Source: Alkaliphilus sp. B6464
GTDB taxonomy: Bacteria > Bacillota > Clostridia > Peptostreptococcales > Natronincolaceae
DNA length: 64,000 nt
Direction of reading: 5' to 3'
Assembly (NCBI RefSeq): GCF_018141165.1
Contig: NZ_CP058557.1
Span: 2,232,001-2,296,000 of the forward strand
Shown here: positions 25,305 to 34,398 of the stretch, one piece after another
How the letters are laid out: each line of letters starts with the position of its first letter
Numbering within the stretch: the stretch's first letter is position 1
The notes under the pieces: model-generated
The model's input: only the letters and a program-made list of their open reading frames with translations
Told to the model about the DNA's origin: nothing
The model's database searches: none
Position numbers and translations under genes: made by a program

Positions 25305-26333
25305 ATGAATAAAAAAGTAAAGGAACATCGTGAAAAATTAGCGGATACATTTATCAAATCTTTGGAAGAAAATCAGTTGGATTGGAAAAAAGAGTGGAAA
25401 GGACCATCCATGATTCCAGAGAATGGTGCCAGTAATAAGAAGTATAAGGGTATTAATAAATTTTGGTTAGCTATGGTAGCAATGAATAAGGGATTTCATG
25501 ACCCAAGATGGTGTACATTCAAGCAGATACAAGATAAAGGCTGGAAATTAAATAAAGGGGCAAAAGGTGAAAAGGTAGAGTATTGGATGCCATTTGATAG
25601 GGCAGCAAAAAAGAGTATTACATGGGATGAATTTAGAAAACGAAAAATAGCAAAGGATCAAAGTGTTGTTTTATCAACAAAATATTATACTGTATTCAAC
25701 GGACAAGATATTAAAGGAATACCACCAGTACCCCTACTCAAAATTAATGATATTACACCGGATGAAATCATAGCTAAATTATCTCAAAACATGGGAGTAG
25801 AAATCATGAATGATGGTAATGATCGGGCATTTTATAGACCAGGTGAAGATAAAATCCACCTACCAAAACCAGAATACTTTGAAACGGATTATGCATATAA
25901 TGCTACAGCTTTGCATGAATTAGCTCATTCTACAGGAGCAGCACATAGATTAGACAGAAATATTATGAACATGTTTGGTTCAAGTGATTATGCATATGAA
26001 GAATTGATAGCAGAAATCACATCCTGCTTCATGAGTATAAATTTGCAAGCAGAACAAGATGATACTCGTATAGACAACCATAAAGCCTATGTGCAAAGCT
26101 GGATCAAAGCAATCAAGGAAAAACCGGATACCTTAATTAAAGCCATACGAGAAGCTGAGAAAACAGCGAGTTATATGGAATATAAAGCAGAATTAATCAG
26201 TGAAAAAGAGTACTTAGTGGTGCAGAACAGCTCCATGGAAGTTAAAGAAATGGATGTAGTTAAAGACCGAAAAGAATCATCAAATGATTTTAGTATAGAA
26301 GACATGTATGAAGAAGATGAACTTGAGCTATAG
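25305..26333 (+). CDS. ArdC-family antirestriction protein with acidic tail (EEDELEL)
   Basis: The 342-aa product has an N-terminal ArdC ssDNA-binding domain (about 1-125, with NKKYKGINKFWLAMVAMNKG and FHDPRWCTFKQIQDKGWKLN). A zincin-like metallopeptidase domain follows, with HELAHSTGAAHRLDR (HExxH at about residue 206). ArdC of plasmid pSa binds ssDNA, inhibits restriction and is transferred to the recipient during conjugation. This protein ends SIEDMYEEDELEL, the same tail as its neighbours, which fits a transfer signal. ATG 25305 follows GGAGGATTAGG. Confidence 0.9.
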   Translation: MNKKVKEHREKLADTFIKSLEENQLDWKKEWKGPSMIPENGASNKKYKGINKFWLAMVAMNKGFHDPRWCTFKQIQDKGWKLNKGAKGEKVEYWMPFDRAAKKSITWDEFRKRKIAKDQSVVLSTKYYTVFNGQDIKGIPPVPLLKINDITPDEIIAKLSQNMGVEIMNDGNDRAFYRPGEDKIHLPKPEYFETDYAYNATALHELAHSTGAAHRLDRNIMNMFGSSDYAYEELIAEITSCFMSINLQAEQDDTRIDNHKAYVQSWIKAIKEKPDTLIKAIREAEKTASYMEYKAELISEKEYLVVQNSSMEVKEMDVVKDRKESSNDFSIEDMYEEDELEL

Positions 26334-26375
26334 ATAGCTAAAAGATTTAAAAATAACCATTGAGGAGGCGAAGAA

Positions 26376-26540
26376 ATGTATGTAAGAGAAGTGAATTTTA
26401 GGGGTGCTTTCTCTTTAATTATTTTTCTTTTTCAATATCCCAATACTTCTCTTTTAGAGAAGGCGAGATTCCTATTTGTCGGACTTCGCCCTCCAAATAG
26501 CCCGCAAGAATGGGATATTCATCCTATTCTTGCTTATTAA
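26376..26540 (+). CDS. Doubtful 54-residue frame overlapping the candidate oriT
   Basis: ATG 26376 has an excellent GAGGAGGCG site 6 nt upstream. The product (one hydrophobic segment, then EKARFLFVGLRPPNSPQEWD) is not recognised. The 3' half of the frame coincides with inverted repeats, so conservation here could reflect a DNA site rather than a protein. Kept as a possibility only. Confidence 0.3.
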   Translation: MYVREVNFRGAFSLIIFLFQYPNTSLLEKARFLFVGLRPPNSPQEWDIHPILAY

Positions 26541-26561
26541 ATATTCGGGAAGTATCCCGAA
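26461..26561 (+). other. Candidate origin of transfer: cluster of inverted repeats upstream of mobC
   Basis: There are three inverted repeats in about 100 bp. GGCGA/TCGCC is at 26462-26466 and 26486-26490. GCAAGAATGGGAT (26504-26516) pairs with ATCCTATTCTTGC (26521-26533), 12 of 13 matching around a 4-nt loop. TTCGGGA (26544-26550) pairs with TCCCGAA (26555-26561). The location just upstream of mobC and the relaxase gene is where oriT sites of this type normally lie. The nick site is not identified. Confidence 0.5.
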
Positions 26562-26600
26562 CCCTCTAAAATATTGAAGGAGGTTTTTATTATAAAGGAG

Positions 26601-26723
26601 TTGGAACTATTAAAAATAAATGTTGAGTGTAAAAATTGCCGGTGGTCTATAAATAATAATGGTAAATGCACAGGCAGAGTTAATTGGAAGATCCCATGTG
26701 CTGTATTTAAAAATTCTAAATGA
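26601..26723 (+). CDS. Possible 40-residue four-cysteine peptide upstream of mobC
   Basis: The frame from TTG 26601 encodes a small peptide with four Cys (ECKNCRW near the start, then KCTGR and IPCAV), a zinc-knuckle-like spacing. Its stop TGA overlaps the mobC ribosome-binding site, suggesting translational coupling. The start is uncertain: AAGGAG directly abuts the TTG, and a stronger GAAGGAGG lies about 25 nt upstream without a standard start codon in frame. Confidence 0.4.
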   Translation: MELLKINVECKNCRWSINNNGKCTGRVNWKIPCAVFKNSK

Positions 26724-26727
26724 GGTG

Positions 26728-27057
26728 ATGGTTATTGAAAATAAAACGATAAGAATAAGTTTCAGAGTATCTGAAAGAGAGCATACGAAAATAGTGAATA
26801 AAGTAAATCGATCGAATTTAAGCTTAAGTCAGTATTTAAGGTCCAGTTCTTTAGATAAAAATATAGTCGTAATAGAAGATTTTAAGAATTTTTCAAAGGA
26901 GCTTAAGGCTATTGGCAATAATTTGAATCAGCTAAATGTACTTTGTCATCAAGGGAAGATTACTTGCCCAGATATATCTATAACTAGGAAAAAGGTAGAA
27001 GAAATATGGGAATTGTTAAATTTATTAATGGATCAAACAAAAAAATCCAAGGATTAG
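26728..27057 (+). CDS. mobC: MobC-like relaxosome accessory protein
   Basis: The 109-aa DNA-binding accessory protein helps the relaxase at oriT. The N-terminal ribbon-helix-helix (TIRISFRVSEREHTKIVNKV, then SNLSLSQYLRSSSL) and the helical KELKAIGNNLNQLNVLCHQG segment are typical of MobC. ATG 26728 abuts GAGGTG; an in-frame start at 26659 is possible but would overlap the Cys-rich frame. It overlaps the relaxase gene by 52 bp, as is common for this pair. Confidence 0.85.
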   Translation: MVIENKTIRISFRVSEREHTKIVNKVNRSNLSLSQYLRSSSLDKNIVVIEDFKNFSKELKAIGNNLNQLNVLCHQGKITCPDISITRKKVEEIWELLNLLMDQTKKSKD

Positions 27058-28280
27058 TTAGAGCGATAGATTACATCGTTGATGAAAATAAAACCGAAAT
27101 ATTTATACTTAAAAATCTAAATGAAAATGACAGACAAAATATGGAGCTAAACAATACAAAGGGCACTTGGCAATATAATCTATTTACTACAGTAAAAGAG
27201 AATATGGAAGTATCAAGAAGCAGAGAAGAATTTATTAAGAATATGAATGCATTAGGATATAAAGTTAAATGGGATAGTAGCCATAAATATATAACATTCA
27301 CAACACCTGATGGACATATGCGTAGAAACAATAAACTGTACCCTGTCGAGGCTTTTACTAAAGATGCGATGCAGAGAAAATTCAGCATAAACAAAAGTAA
27401 TTTTGAGAAGGGTATAGAATTTGAACGGAATGAGAATGAATCTAAAAATATACCTAAGTTAGATAAAGAAATGATATTTGTAGAGAAATTAATATCTGAA
27501 GATAAAGGTAATAGGGCAATAAATTATATCACAAGAGATGATAAGACCAGTGCAAAATTAATAACAGGTATAAATTGTAGTCCAGAGTCAGCGCTTAATG
27601 AAATGATGCTTACTAAGAAAATGTTTAATAAAACAGAAGGGAGACAGTTCATACATTTCGTACATTCATTTCATGATCACGAGGATATCAGCCCTGAATT
27701 AGCACATGAGATTTCTCTAAAACTTATAGCACAAGAAAAATTTAAAGGATTTGAAATATTAGCTGCAACCCATACAGATGAAGATCATTTGCATACTCAT
27801 TTTATTTTAAATACCGTAAATAGTGAAACAGGTATGAAATGGCAGCAGAGCATTAAGGAAGTAAAAGAGTTAATAAAATTCTCCAATAGACTGTGTGAGG
27901 AATATGGACTTAAATATAGTTATTCTAATAAGAAGAAAAAATCTTATACAAAATTAGAAACAATTGGAGAACGTAAAGCTAAGGAAGAAGGGAGGAGCTG
28001 GAAACAGGAACTTCAGCTTGCTGCTAAAAGTGTGCTTAAGTATTCAACTAGTAAGGAAGAATTTATTAGAAACATGAATCAACTAGGGTATGAGGTTAAG
28101 TGGGATAGTACTGATGATAGAATTACATTTATTACTTCGAATGGAAGGCCCTGCAGGAATACAAACTTATATCCACCAAAAACTTTTAGTAAAGAAGCTA
28201 TGGAGCAAAGGTTTAGTATCAATAAACAATTCGAAAACAGCAAACAAGAACTTCAGCATGAAGGAAAGCGTAAGTTTTAA
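27006..28280 (+). CDS. MobP-type relaxase with duplicated C-terminal module, probably truncated
   Basis: The relaxase nicks oriT and pilots the strand. The functional core begins at residue 156 (ATG 27471). It has the motif I Tyr 174 in NRAINYITRDDKT and the metal-binding motif III H256-x-D-x2-H261-x-H263-x-H265. Residues 1-34 are a second, partial relaxase N-terminus (AIDYIVDENKTE). It is followed directly by a ~75-residue module (about 55-130) that recurs near the C-terminus (about 338-412, both containing EEFI[KR]NMN and ending FSINK). So this looks like a tandem duplication with an internal deletion. The frame ends soon after the second module, and the next gene lacks a proper N-terminus, suggesting a deletion junction near 28250. 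Confidence 0.85.
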   Translation: MGIVKFINGSNKKIQGLVRAIDYIVDENKTEIFILKNLNENDRQNMELNNTKGTWQYNLFTTVKENMEVSRSREEFIKNMNALGYKVKWDSSHKYITFTTPDGHMRRNNKLYPVEAFTKDAMQRKFSINKSNFEKGIEFERNENESKNIPKLDKEMIFVEKLISEDKGNRAINYITRDDKTSAKLITGINCSPESALNEMMLTKKMFNKTEGRQFIHFVHSFHDHEDISPELAHEISLKLIAQEKFKGFEILAATHTDEDHLHTHFILNTVNSETGMKWQQSIKEVKELIKFSNRLCEEYGLKYSYSNKKKKSYTKLETIGERKAKEEGRSWKQELQLAAKSVLKYSTSKEEFIRNMNQLGYEVKWDSTDDRITFITSNGRPCRNTNLYPPKTFSKEAMEQRFSINKQFENSKQELQHEGKRKF

Positions 28281-29979
28281 GGTTAAGGAAATTAAACCAC
28301 CAGTAATTGACGTTTCAGGAGATATAAAAGATTCCAACATCAATATTATTCATCTAGGAGATCCAGTTGAGATTAAAACAGATGTATATGATATCAACGA
28401 CCCTTCAGAGGAGCACCCAAATGGTTTTGATGTAGTAGAAGAAAGTTGGAAGTTTATTAAGAAATCTACTGGACAAGTTGTTATGTCAGGAACAGGGGCT
28501 TTGAATGAAGATGAATTTATATTTAAAAAAGGCGTGTTCCAAACTGAAGAATACTATACACTAAGAACTACAGCATATAATGAGTTCAGGCCAATACGAA
28601 GAACCGAAAAGGATGTTGAAATATATGTAGAGAACCTGCCACCACAAGTCGAGCTTAAAATTATAAGTGAAGATGGGGAAGCTCCTACATTTGCGAAAGA
28701 AGAATTTGATGTAGTTGTAGATGCGAAAGACGGTGATGGCTGGATTAGCTTTGTTAGCTTAGAGCCACTAGAAAATTATCCTGGTCTTAACTTTTTGGGA
28801 CAAACAACAGTAATTCCTTTATGGAACGAAACCTATCAAGCTAAGTACAGATATGTAAGTGATCTACCAAATATATTAACTTTTAGAGCAACTGCAATTG
28901 ATGATAAAGGGCTTGAAACGGTACTTGATTTTAAAGAAGTAATTGCAGAACCAACACTTTATGCAGATATTCAAATTATTGATGAATATAACATACAGAA
29001 AAAAGTCTATAGATATATAAATCTTGATTTTACAGGCAGCTATAGTGATGCACCTTTCCCATTAGATCACACTAAGAGTAAGATTAAATATAGATTTAAT
29101 GATGGAGAATGGAAGAATATCGACAACATAGGAAATTATAACGATGATAATATAAGAATCCACTACCCTAAATATCCTGTTAAAGATGGCTTAGAAATGT
29201 ATGCTAAGAAAGACGGTAAATTTGAGTTTGCATTACAGGTCTTTGATACAAAAGGCTTTGACAGCGATGAAGTATATAAGAGTATAGAGATCATTCCCGA
29301 TGAAGCACCTGTTATTAATTACGAGATTGAGAGTATGCAGCATAGAATAACAGAAAATGATGTTAGGGACTATAAAGATAGGTCTAAAGCGATAACAGCA
29401 AAAAACATCGATAAGGGCTATATAAAAGTAATAGACAAATCTAAATCCAACGATGGAGATAAATTAAGAGGAAAAGTATTCTACCTTGTATACGATGTAG
29501 CCAATGATGGAACCGACAACGATTTAGAACATATGGTAATCGTTACGGAAGATCCTGTTAATGGCCATGATTCAGAAACGGAAATCGTTCTTAACTTAGA
29601 AGAAAGTAATATCGTGAAGGTTAAGGATATAAACAATGTAATACTAACGTTTTTAACGCAAGTAGACGGTTTAGGAGAGTATTATATAAAAGCAAAGGTA
29701 CAGGAAGAAATAACACAGTTACCGTCAACAAGTTCACCATTATACAATGAAATATTAGAGCATGAACTTTCAACTATTAGTGATTATTCCAATGTTTTCA
29801 TTGACAACTTAATACCAACGATTACTTTTGAGATCGGTATAGACAGAGAAATTAATGTTATTGTGCATTACGACGATTATATTCCTACTGACATGCAGAA
29901 TAAAATCAATGAGCTAGTGGCAAACCTTGAAAGCAGAGGGCTGAAGGTGAGGTTGACAAAATATGAAAACAAATACTAA
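28258..29979 (+). CDS. Ig-like surface protein lacking its N-terminus (probable 5' truncation)
   Basis: The product is about 573 aa, made of beta-sandwich domains typical of extracellular adhesins (IKPPVIDVSGDIKDSNINII, ENLPPQVELKIISEDGEAPT, PDEAPVINYEIESMQHRI). No signal peptide or membrane anchor is present. The only plausible start (ATG 28258) lies inside the relaxase gene, 20 nt before its stop, without a ribosome-binding site. A secreted protein of this type should have an N-terminal signal, so I infer that its 5' end was lost when it was joined to the relaxase. Its 3' end overlaps the next gene by 17 nt. Confidence 0.6.
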   Translation: MKESVSFKVKEIKPPVIDVSGDIKDSNINIIHLGDPVEIKTDVYDINDPSEEHPNGFDVVEESWKFIKKSTGQVVMSGTGALNEDEFIFKKGVFQTEEYYTLRTTAYNEFRPIRRTEKDVEIYVENLPPQVELKIISEDGEAPTFAKEEFDVVVDAKDGDGWISFVSLEPLENYPGLNFLGQTTVIPLWNETYQAKYRYVSDLPNILTFRATAIDDKGLETVLDFKEVIAEPTLYADIQIIDEYNIQKKVYRYINLDFTGSYSDAPFPLDHTKSKIKYRFNDGEWKNIDNIGNYNDDNIRIHYPKYPVKDGLEMYAKKDGKFEFALQVFDTKGFDSDEVYKSIEIIPDEAPVINYEIESMQHRITENDVRDYKDRSKAITAKNIDKGYIKVIDKSKSNDGDKLRGKVFYLVYDVANDGTDNDLEHMVIVTEDPVNGHDSETEIVLNLEESNIVKVKDINNVILTFLTQVDGLGEYYIKAKVQEEITQLPSTSSPLYNEILEHELSTISDYSNVFIDNLIPTITFEIGIDREINVIVHYDDYIPTDMQNKINELVANLESRGLKVRLTKYENKY

Positions 29980-32900
29980 GAAAAAATTAAGTATAAAGCT
30001 ATTAACAATGTTATTGATATTTCAAATCGTTTTCGCAGTTAATATAAATTCAGTTTATGCTGGAAGTGTATATGGCTATAGTGATTATTACAACAAAAAA
30101 ACTGGTATGGGGGAATGGTCTGAAGGCTATAGAGCCACTCATTACGGTAGTTTGGGAACTATGAATCAGTTGGGTTTTTCCTTCCGTCCAACGTCAACAT
30201 CTGCCCCAGGTCTTGGGCGGTATAAAATAACCAAAGTTGTGATAGATTTAGGAATAGGGTCATCAGATGCTTCGTATCAACTTTCAACGGATTGGGGGAC
30301 ATTCAATTTACGAAAAGCGACAAGCAGGGATGAAGAAAATTATAGTGCTACAGTTACACTTAATAAGATTGTAGATTTTGTTGACAGAAGGGATGAAGCA
30401 TATTTCAGCCTGAGAGCATATGGGTCATCGAATAATCCATTTGGAGATTCAGTATATGGTACTGTACACTATGAATATTTAGGCCCAGCCGAGGAACCAA
30501 ACACACCACCTGTAGTTTCAATCATTCAGCCTAGTAATGGACAAAGCTTTTTAAAATATCAAAAACCGACTTTGAAGTATAATTCCTATGACATTGATGG
30601 TAACACAATGACAGGTACAACTTCCGTTTATTTCAATGGGGGTTCACAAACCATAGACGTTACAACAGGAATACGAAATGCCCAAACAACAACGGTTGAT
30701 ATATCCGACTCCGTTTGGAAAAGCTTACCTTCAAATACAGACTTGAATTTTAGAGTTATGCTGAACGATGGAAAAGACATCGATCTACAGAGTATTAGTA
30801 TACAAAAGCTTAATAATCTACCTAGTGTTACCATCACAGATCCAACACAAGCTCTAACACTTAGAACGGATCAGCCACCTACAATTAAGGCTAGGGTAAG
30901 CGATTCCGATGGTGACGTATTAAGTGCAACGCTTCAATATTTAGACGGAAGTACATGGAGGGATGCAGTAACAAATAGTAACCTTGCAAGTGGTCAAACC
31001 ACATCACTTCTGATACCTAATTCGGTATGGCAAAGCCTTAGTTTTAATCGAGAATATCAGTTTAGGGTGAAGGTGAATGATGGAGATTCTGATAGTTATT
31101 CGGACAATGTGGCTAGAGCAACAAAAACCAATACAGCACCAAACGTGGCCATATTAAAGCCAGTACAGAATGAAAAGATGTTTTGGGGTTACTTGCCTTT
31201 CAGTTGGCAAATAAGCGACATAGACAACGACAACATAAGCCTTAAAATATGGACAGATACACCTAATATTGTTAATAATGGGGTGCTATATAGCGGATCG
31301 ATTGGTAAGATGCCATACACAAACAATTATCTAAGTAGAGCATACCTACCTTTAGGAAAGCACAACATATTTTTTGAGTTTAAAGACGGATTCCATACGG
31401 TAGAAAGAAGTGTCCCTATCAATATCGAGGATATTGCCAATATCCATATTAACGACAATGATACGTTCTATATCCCTATATTCAATATGGAGAAAAGCGA
31501 TATATACTACCGAAGAATAAACAATGCCTTAGATGCGAAGAAATATATATTCAATGTGCTAGAGCTTCCTGTTAATCAAAACTTTGTTAGAAATATTCAG
31601 GGAGTAGAAAACGTGACAGGAGATAGCGATTATACCAATAATGGAAACAGACTATTTACGTTAGACGCATTAAACGTACAAAAAGTAGCCGATTGGATTT
31701 ACAGTAAGGTTAATTCTGCTGATAATCCACTTATTAAGGTAGTAGAAACAGGTAACACAATCACACTTAAAAATATAGAGTTTAGCGATGAAGAAAACGA
31801 CTATACAACTACAGTTCCAGTTCCGAGGGGCAAAGATAGACAGTTCAAGTTTGAACATTATCCCCAGGTTTACGAAAACGCTGATAGTGAAATAACTTTC
31901 AACGGACAGTGGCTCATGGACGATACCTTCACCATATTTGACAGAAATCCAGTTACAAGGGATGGCGAAGATATTACGATAACTCTAAGCAAATCAGGAA
32001 GATACATAGTATCGGCTAAAGAGAAAGATCATATATTAAATCCTGCGGGACTTGATTTTTCAAAGGAAAGTAAGCCTAAAGATGTAGAATTGTATGCACA
32101 CCGTAGACCTGTGGCCAAGATCTCCTACATAGACAATGGAAATGACACATTAAATCTTGAAAGTAAGAGCTACGACCTAGATTTTGAAACTAGAGCAGAT
32201 AAGGGTATACAACAGGAAATATGGCAGTATAGATATGTAGCTTACGATGATACTATAGTTCAAGATTGGCGACCTATTACAAGCCTTAAAAACTTTGCAC
32301 CGAATATCCTGTACAAGACCGATATTCGATTAACTGTGAAGGACTATGGAGCTAGATTGGATTTAGTAAATGATGGGGAGCTAACGGACACAGATATCAT
32401 CACAATCGATGCAATGGGGAAACCTCCAATCGCAGAATTTGAGTATAAAGTAGGTACGACTTTAGCGAACTCTGTAATGGCTGATGGTGAGGTTTACAAG
32501 GGGAATGTAGGCCATGAAACCCTACAGCTTGATCCAAGCTACACCATATGGAATGACTTCTTTGGAAAAGTAACGACACGATTAATTACCTGGACAAAAA
32601 ATCAAGCTCAATTAAATACTGAAATTCCAACCAGTAATTTCTTAACTACTAGGCTAACAGTAAGGAATAAGTATAATTTAACAGACTCAATTACAAAGTC
32701 TGTAAATGTGAAAGATATAAAGATTAATAATAGTTCCCAAGTCGTTAATAACAACAAGCATTTTAACGTATCAATTAACTTAGCATCAACTTCTAGCATG
32801 GACAAATGGGGTAATTTTAGGATTGTCGTAACATCCAATGACTTAGACAATACCAATTTTGAATTGAATAATGTATTTTCTAATAAGTACACCAGGGATG

Positions 32901-33718
32901 GAATAATTGTTAATGACAGAAATAAGGATCAGAAGTTAGATTATACAGTTAGCGTTTATAGCAGAAGGACGGGAGAACTTCTATCTAGAGAAAATTACTC
33001 GATGATACTTAACAGGCCACCGACAGTAGATATAAGTATAAGCCCAAGCAAGCTATATGAAGGAGACAGTGGAAGGGTTGGAATATTAGCTGAAGATCCG
33101 GATTTAGATAATCTACATTTAGAGGTAAGACATAGGGTGAATAATGGCCAGTGGAAAACTATATGGACTAAGAGTGATGTTCCTTCGGGAAAAGAGGAGA
33201 GCTTCAACATTGATAAATTAGTAGAAGGATATAATGAACTAATGGTAATAGCAACAGACCCTCATAGTGCCACTGGAACAGACTCAATTGGATTTAATGT
33301 ACTTCCAATAAGAGTATATGGAAACTTAAGACCTAATCCGGCCATGGCTGGAGATAAGGTTTATTTTTCTATCACTACAGAAGGTTATGTAGATAGTATA
33401 GAAATTGTAGTGCCTAATGATATAGTTTCTAAAGATAATCGATCGTCTATGGGATATTCCTCAGTTAAGTATCCATTAAGGTATAATGTTAACGGTTCTT
33501 TAGAAATTAAAGAGGATATATTTGATTATATCGTTTGGATAAGTACAGATCTTACTTTAGATAAAAATAATAACAGGATAAGGGAACCGTATAGATTTAT
33601 AGTTCGGGCCTATAAAGAAGACATTATGAGAGAAACAGAGCTAGAATTAGATATAAAAGGCGATGTTAGAGAGCTGCTGAAGCCAGGAATAAAAAATAAG
33701 TATGGTAATAAAAAATAA
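29963..33718 (+). CDS. Large secreted Ig/FN3-like repeat protein
   Basis: The 1251-aa extracellular protein has a clear signal peptide (basic MKTNTKKKLS start, hydrophobic core, cleavage near SVYAG at about 32). Successive beta domains are introduced by motifs such as NTPPVVSIIQPSNGQ, LPSVTITDPTQ, NTAPNVAILKP and NRPPTVDISISPSK. Each has a D-x-D-x-D-type turn (DIDGN, DSDGD, DIDND) suggesting calcium-bound Ig-like modules. There is no LPXTG or C-terminal helix, so surface retention would be non-covalent or through a partner. It is likely an adhesin or mating-pair factor of the element. It is coupled to the preceding gene. Confidence 0.75.
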   Translation: MKTNTKKKLSIKLLTMLLIFQIVFAVNINSVYAGSVYGYSDYYNKKTGMGEWSEGYRATHYGSLGTMNQLGFSFRPTSTSAPGLGRYKITKVVIDLGIGSSDASYQLSTDWGTFNLRKATSRDEENYSATVTLNKIVDFVDRRDEAYFSLRAYGSSNNPFGDSVYGTVHYEYLGPAEEPNTPPVVSIIQPSNGQSFLKYQKPTLKYNSYDIDGNTMTGTTSVYFNGGSQTIDVTTGIRNAQTTTVDISDSVWKSLPSNTDLNFRVMLNDGKDIDLQSISIQKLNNLPSVTITDPTQALTLRTDQPPTIKARVSDSDGDVLSATLQYLDGSTWRDAVTNSNLASGQTTSLLIPNSVWQSLSFNREYQFRVKVNDGDSDSYSDNVARATKTNTAPNVAILKPVQNEKMFWGYLPFSWQISDIDNDNISLKIWTDTPNIVNNGVLYSGSIGKMPYTNNYLSRAYLPLGKHNIFFEFKDGFHTVERSVPINIEDIANIHINDNDTFYIPIFNMEKSDIYYRRINNALDAKKYIFNVLELPVNQNFVRNIQGVENVTGDSDYTNNGNRLFTLDALNVQKVADWIYSKVNSADNPLIKVVETGNTITLKNIEFSDEENDYTTTVPVPRGKDRQFKFEHYPQVYENADSEITFNGQWLMDDTFTIFDRNPVTRDGEDITITLSKSGRYIVSAKEKDHILNPAGLDFSKESKPKDVELYAHRRPVAKISYIDNGNDTLNLESKSYDLDFETRADKGIQQEIWQYRYVAYDDTIVQDWRPITSLKNFAPNILYKTDIRLTVKDYGARLDLVNDGELTDTDIITIDAMGKPPIAEFEYKVGTTLANSVMADGEVYKGNVGHETLQLDPSYTIWNDFFGKVTTRLITWTKNQAQLNTEIPTSNFLTTRLTVRNKYNLTDSITKSVNVKDIKINNSSQVVNNNKHFNVSINLASTSSMDKWGNFRIVVTSNDLDNTNFELNNVFSNKYTRDGIIVNDRNKDQKLDYTVSVYSRRTGELLSRENYSMILNRPPTVDISISPSKLYEGDSGRVGILAEDPDLDNLHLEVRHRVNNGQWKTIWTKSDVPSGKEESFNIDKLVEGYNELMVIATDPHSATGTDSIGFNVLPIRVYGNLRPNPAMAGDKVYFSITTEGYVDSIEIVVPNDIVSKDNRSSMGYSSVKYPLRYNVNGSLEIKEDIFDYIVWISTDLTLDKNNNRIREPYRFIVRAYKEDIMRETELELDIKGDVRELLKPGIKNKYGNKK

Positions 33719-33728
33719 ATATATTAAG

Positions 33729-33759
33729 AATATGCTCCTTGTTTAACAAGGGGCATATT
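33729..33759 (+). terminator. Hairpin after the surface-protein gene
   Basis: AATATGCTCCTTG (33729-33741) pairs with CAAGGGGCATATT (33747-33759) with one G-T pair. There is no long T-run after it, so termination may be partial. Confidence 0.55.
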
Positions 33760-33778
33760 GTCTTATATAGGAAATGGT

Positions 33779-34300
33779 ATGAGAGAATTATATAGGGATT
33801 ACTTAAAACCTTTAAGTATTAGGTGGAAGATACTTTTAATTGTTCTATTGATTATGGTTAATATGGCTAATTTACTTATAAGGGCTTCTTTAGACAAAAT
33901 ACTAATATGCAATGTTTTGGTTGTAATTACGATACTGGATATTAGGTATTTGAAAATACCTAATGCTTTAATTGTATTTTTACTGGGATTATCAGTGTCA
34001 AGCATTGCTATTGTAGGAGACATTAATTCTATTATTTCTAGAATTTTAGCTTTCTTTTCAATATCTGTATTGATGGTAATTTACTCTCTAGTCAGTGGAA
34101 TAGGAGGTGGGGATGTTAAGTTAATTTCTGTTTTAAGTCTCATATTTGGTTTTAAAGAAACATTTCTTATATTTGCTTTATCTACAATTCTAGGAGCTGT
34201 AGCAAGTTTATTTTTAATCTTAATCAAGAAAGTAAAATTAAATACAAAGGTACCTTTAAGTCCATTTATTGTAGTTGTAACTATGTTTTTTCTACATTGA
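33779..34300 (+). CDS. Type IV prepilin peptidase-like membrane aspartic protease (A24)
   Basis: The product is about 173 aa with about six membrane helices. Both A24 catalytic motifs are present: the first Asp in LDIRYLKIPNALI (about residue 60) and GxGD as GIGGGDVKL (about residue 112). The N-terminal methyltransferase domain of full PilD is absent, as in TadV/CpaA and FlaK-type enzymes. It would process prepilin-like leaders. No prepilin gene was recognised nearby, but a TadZ/CpaE-like protein is at 39.5 kb. ATG 33779 follows AGGAAATGG. Confidence 0.85.
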   Translation: MRELYRDYLKPLSIRWKILLIVLLIMVNMANLLIRASLDKILICNVLVVITILDIRYLKIPNALIVFLLGLSVSSIAIVGDINSIISRILAFFSISVLMVIYSLVSGIGGGDVKLISVLSLIFGFKETFLIFALSTILGAVASLFLILIKKVKLNTKVPLSPFIVVVTMFFLH

Positions 34301-34398
34301 CTGATGGTGGAAGGTAATACAAGAAAAGGAGCTGGAAATTTAGCTTCTTTTTTCATTTTTAATAATGATAATTATAAAAAAACAAGGAGGACGTTAGT

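Noticed and set aside
29963-33718. Sortase-anchored adhesin
   Set aside because: No LPXTG-type motif or C-terminal hydrophobic helix; the C-terminus is GIKNKYGNKK.
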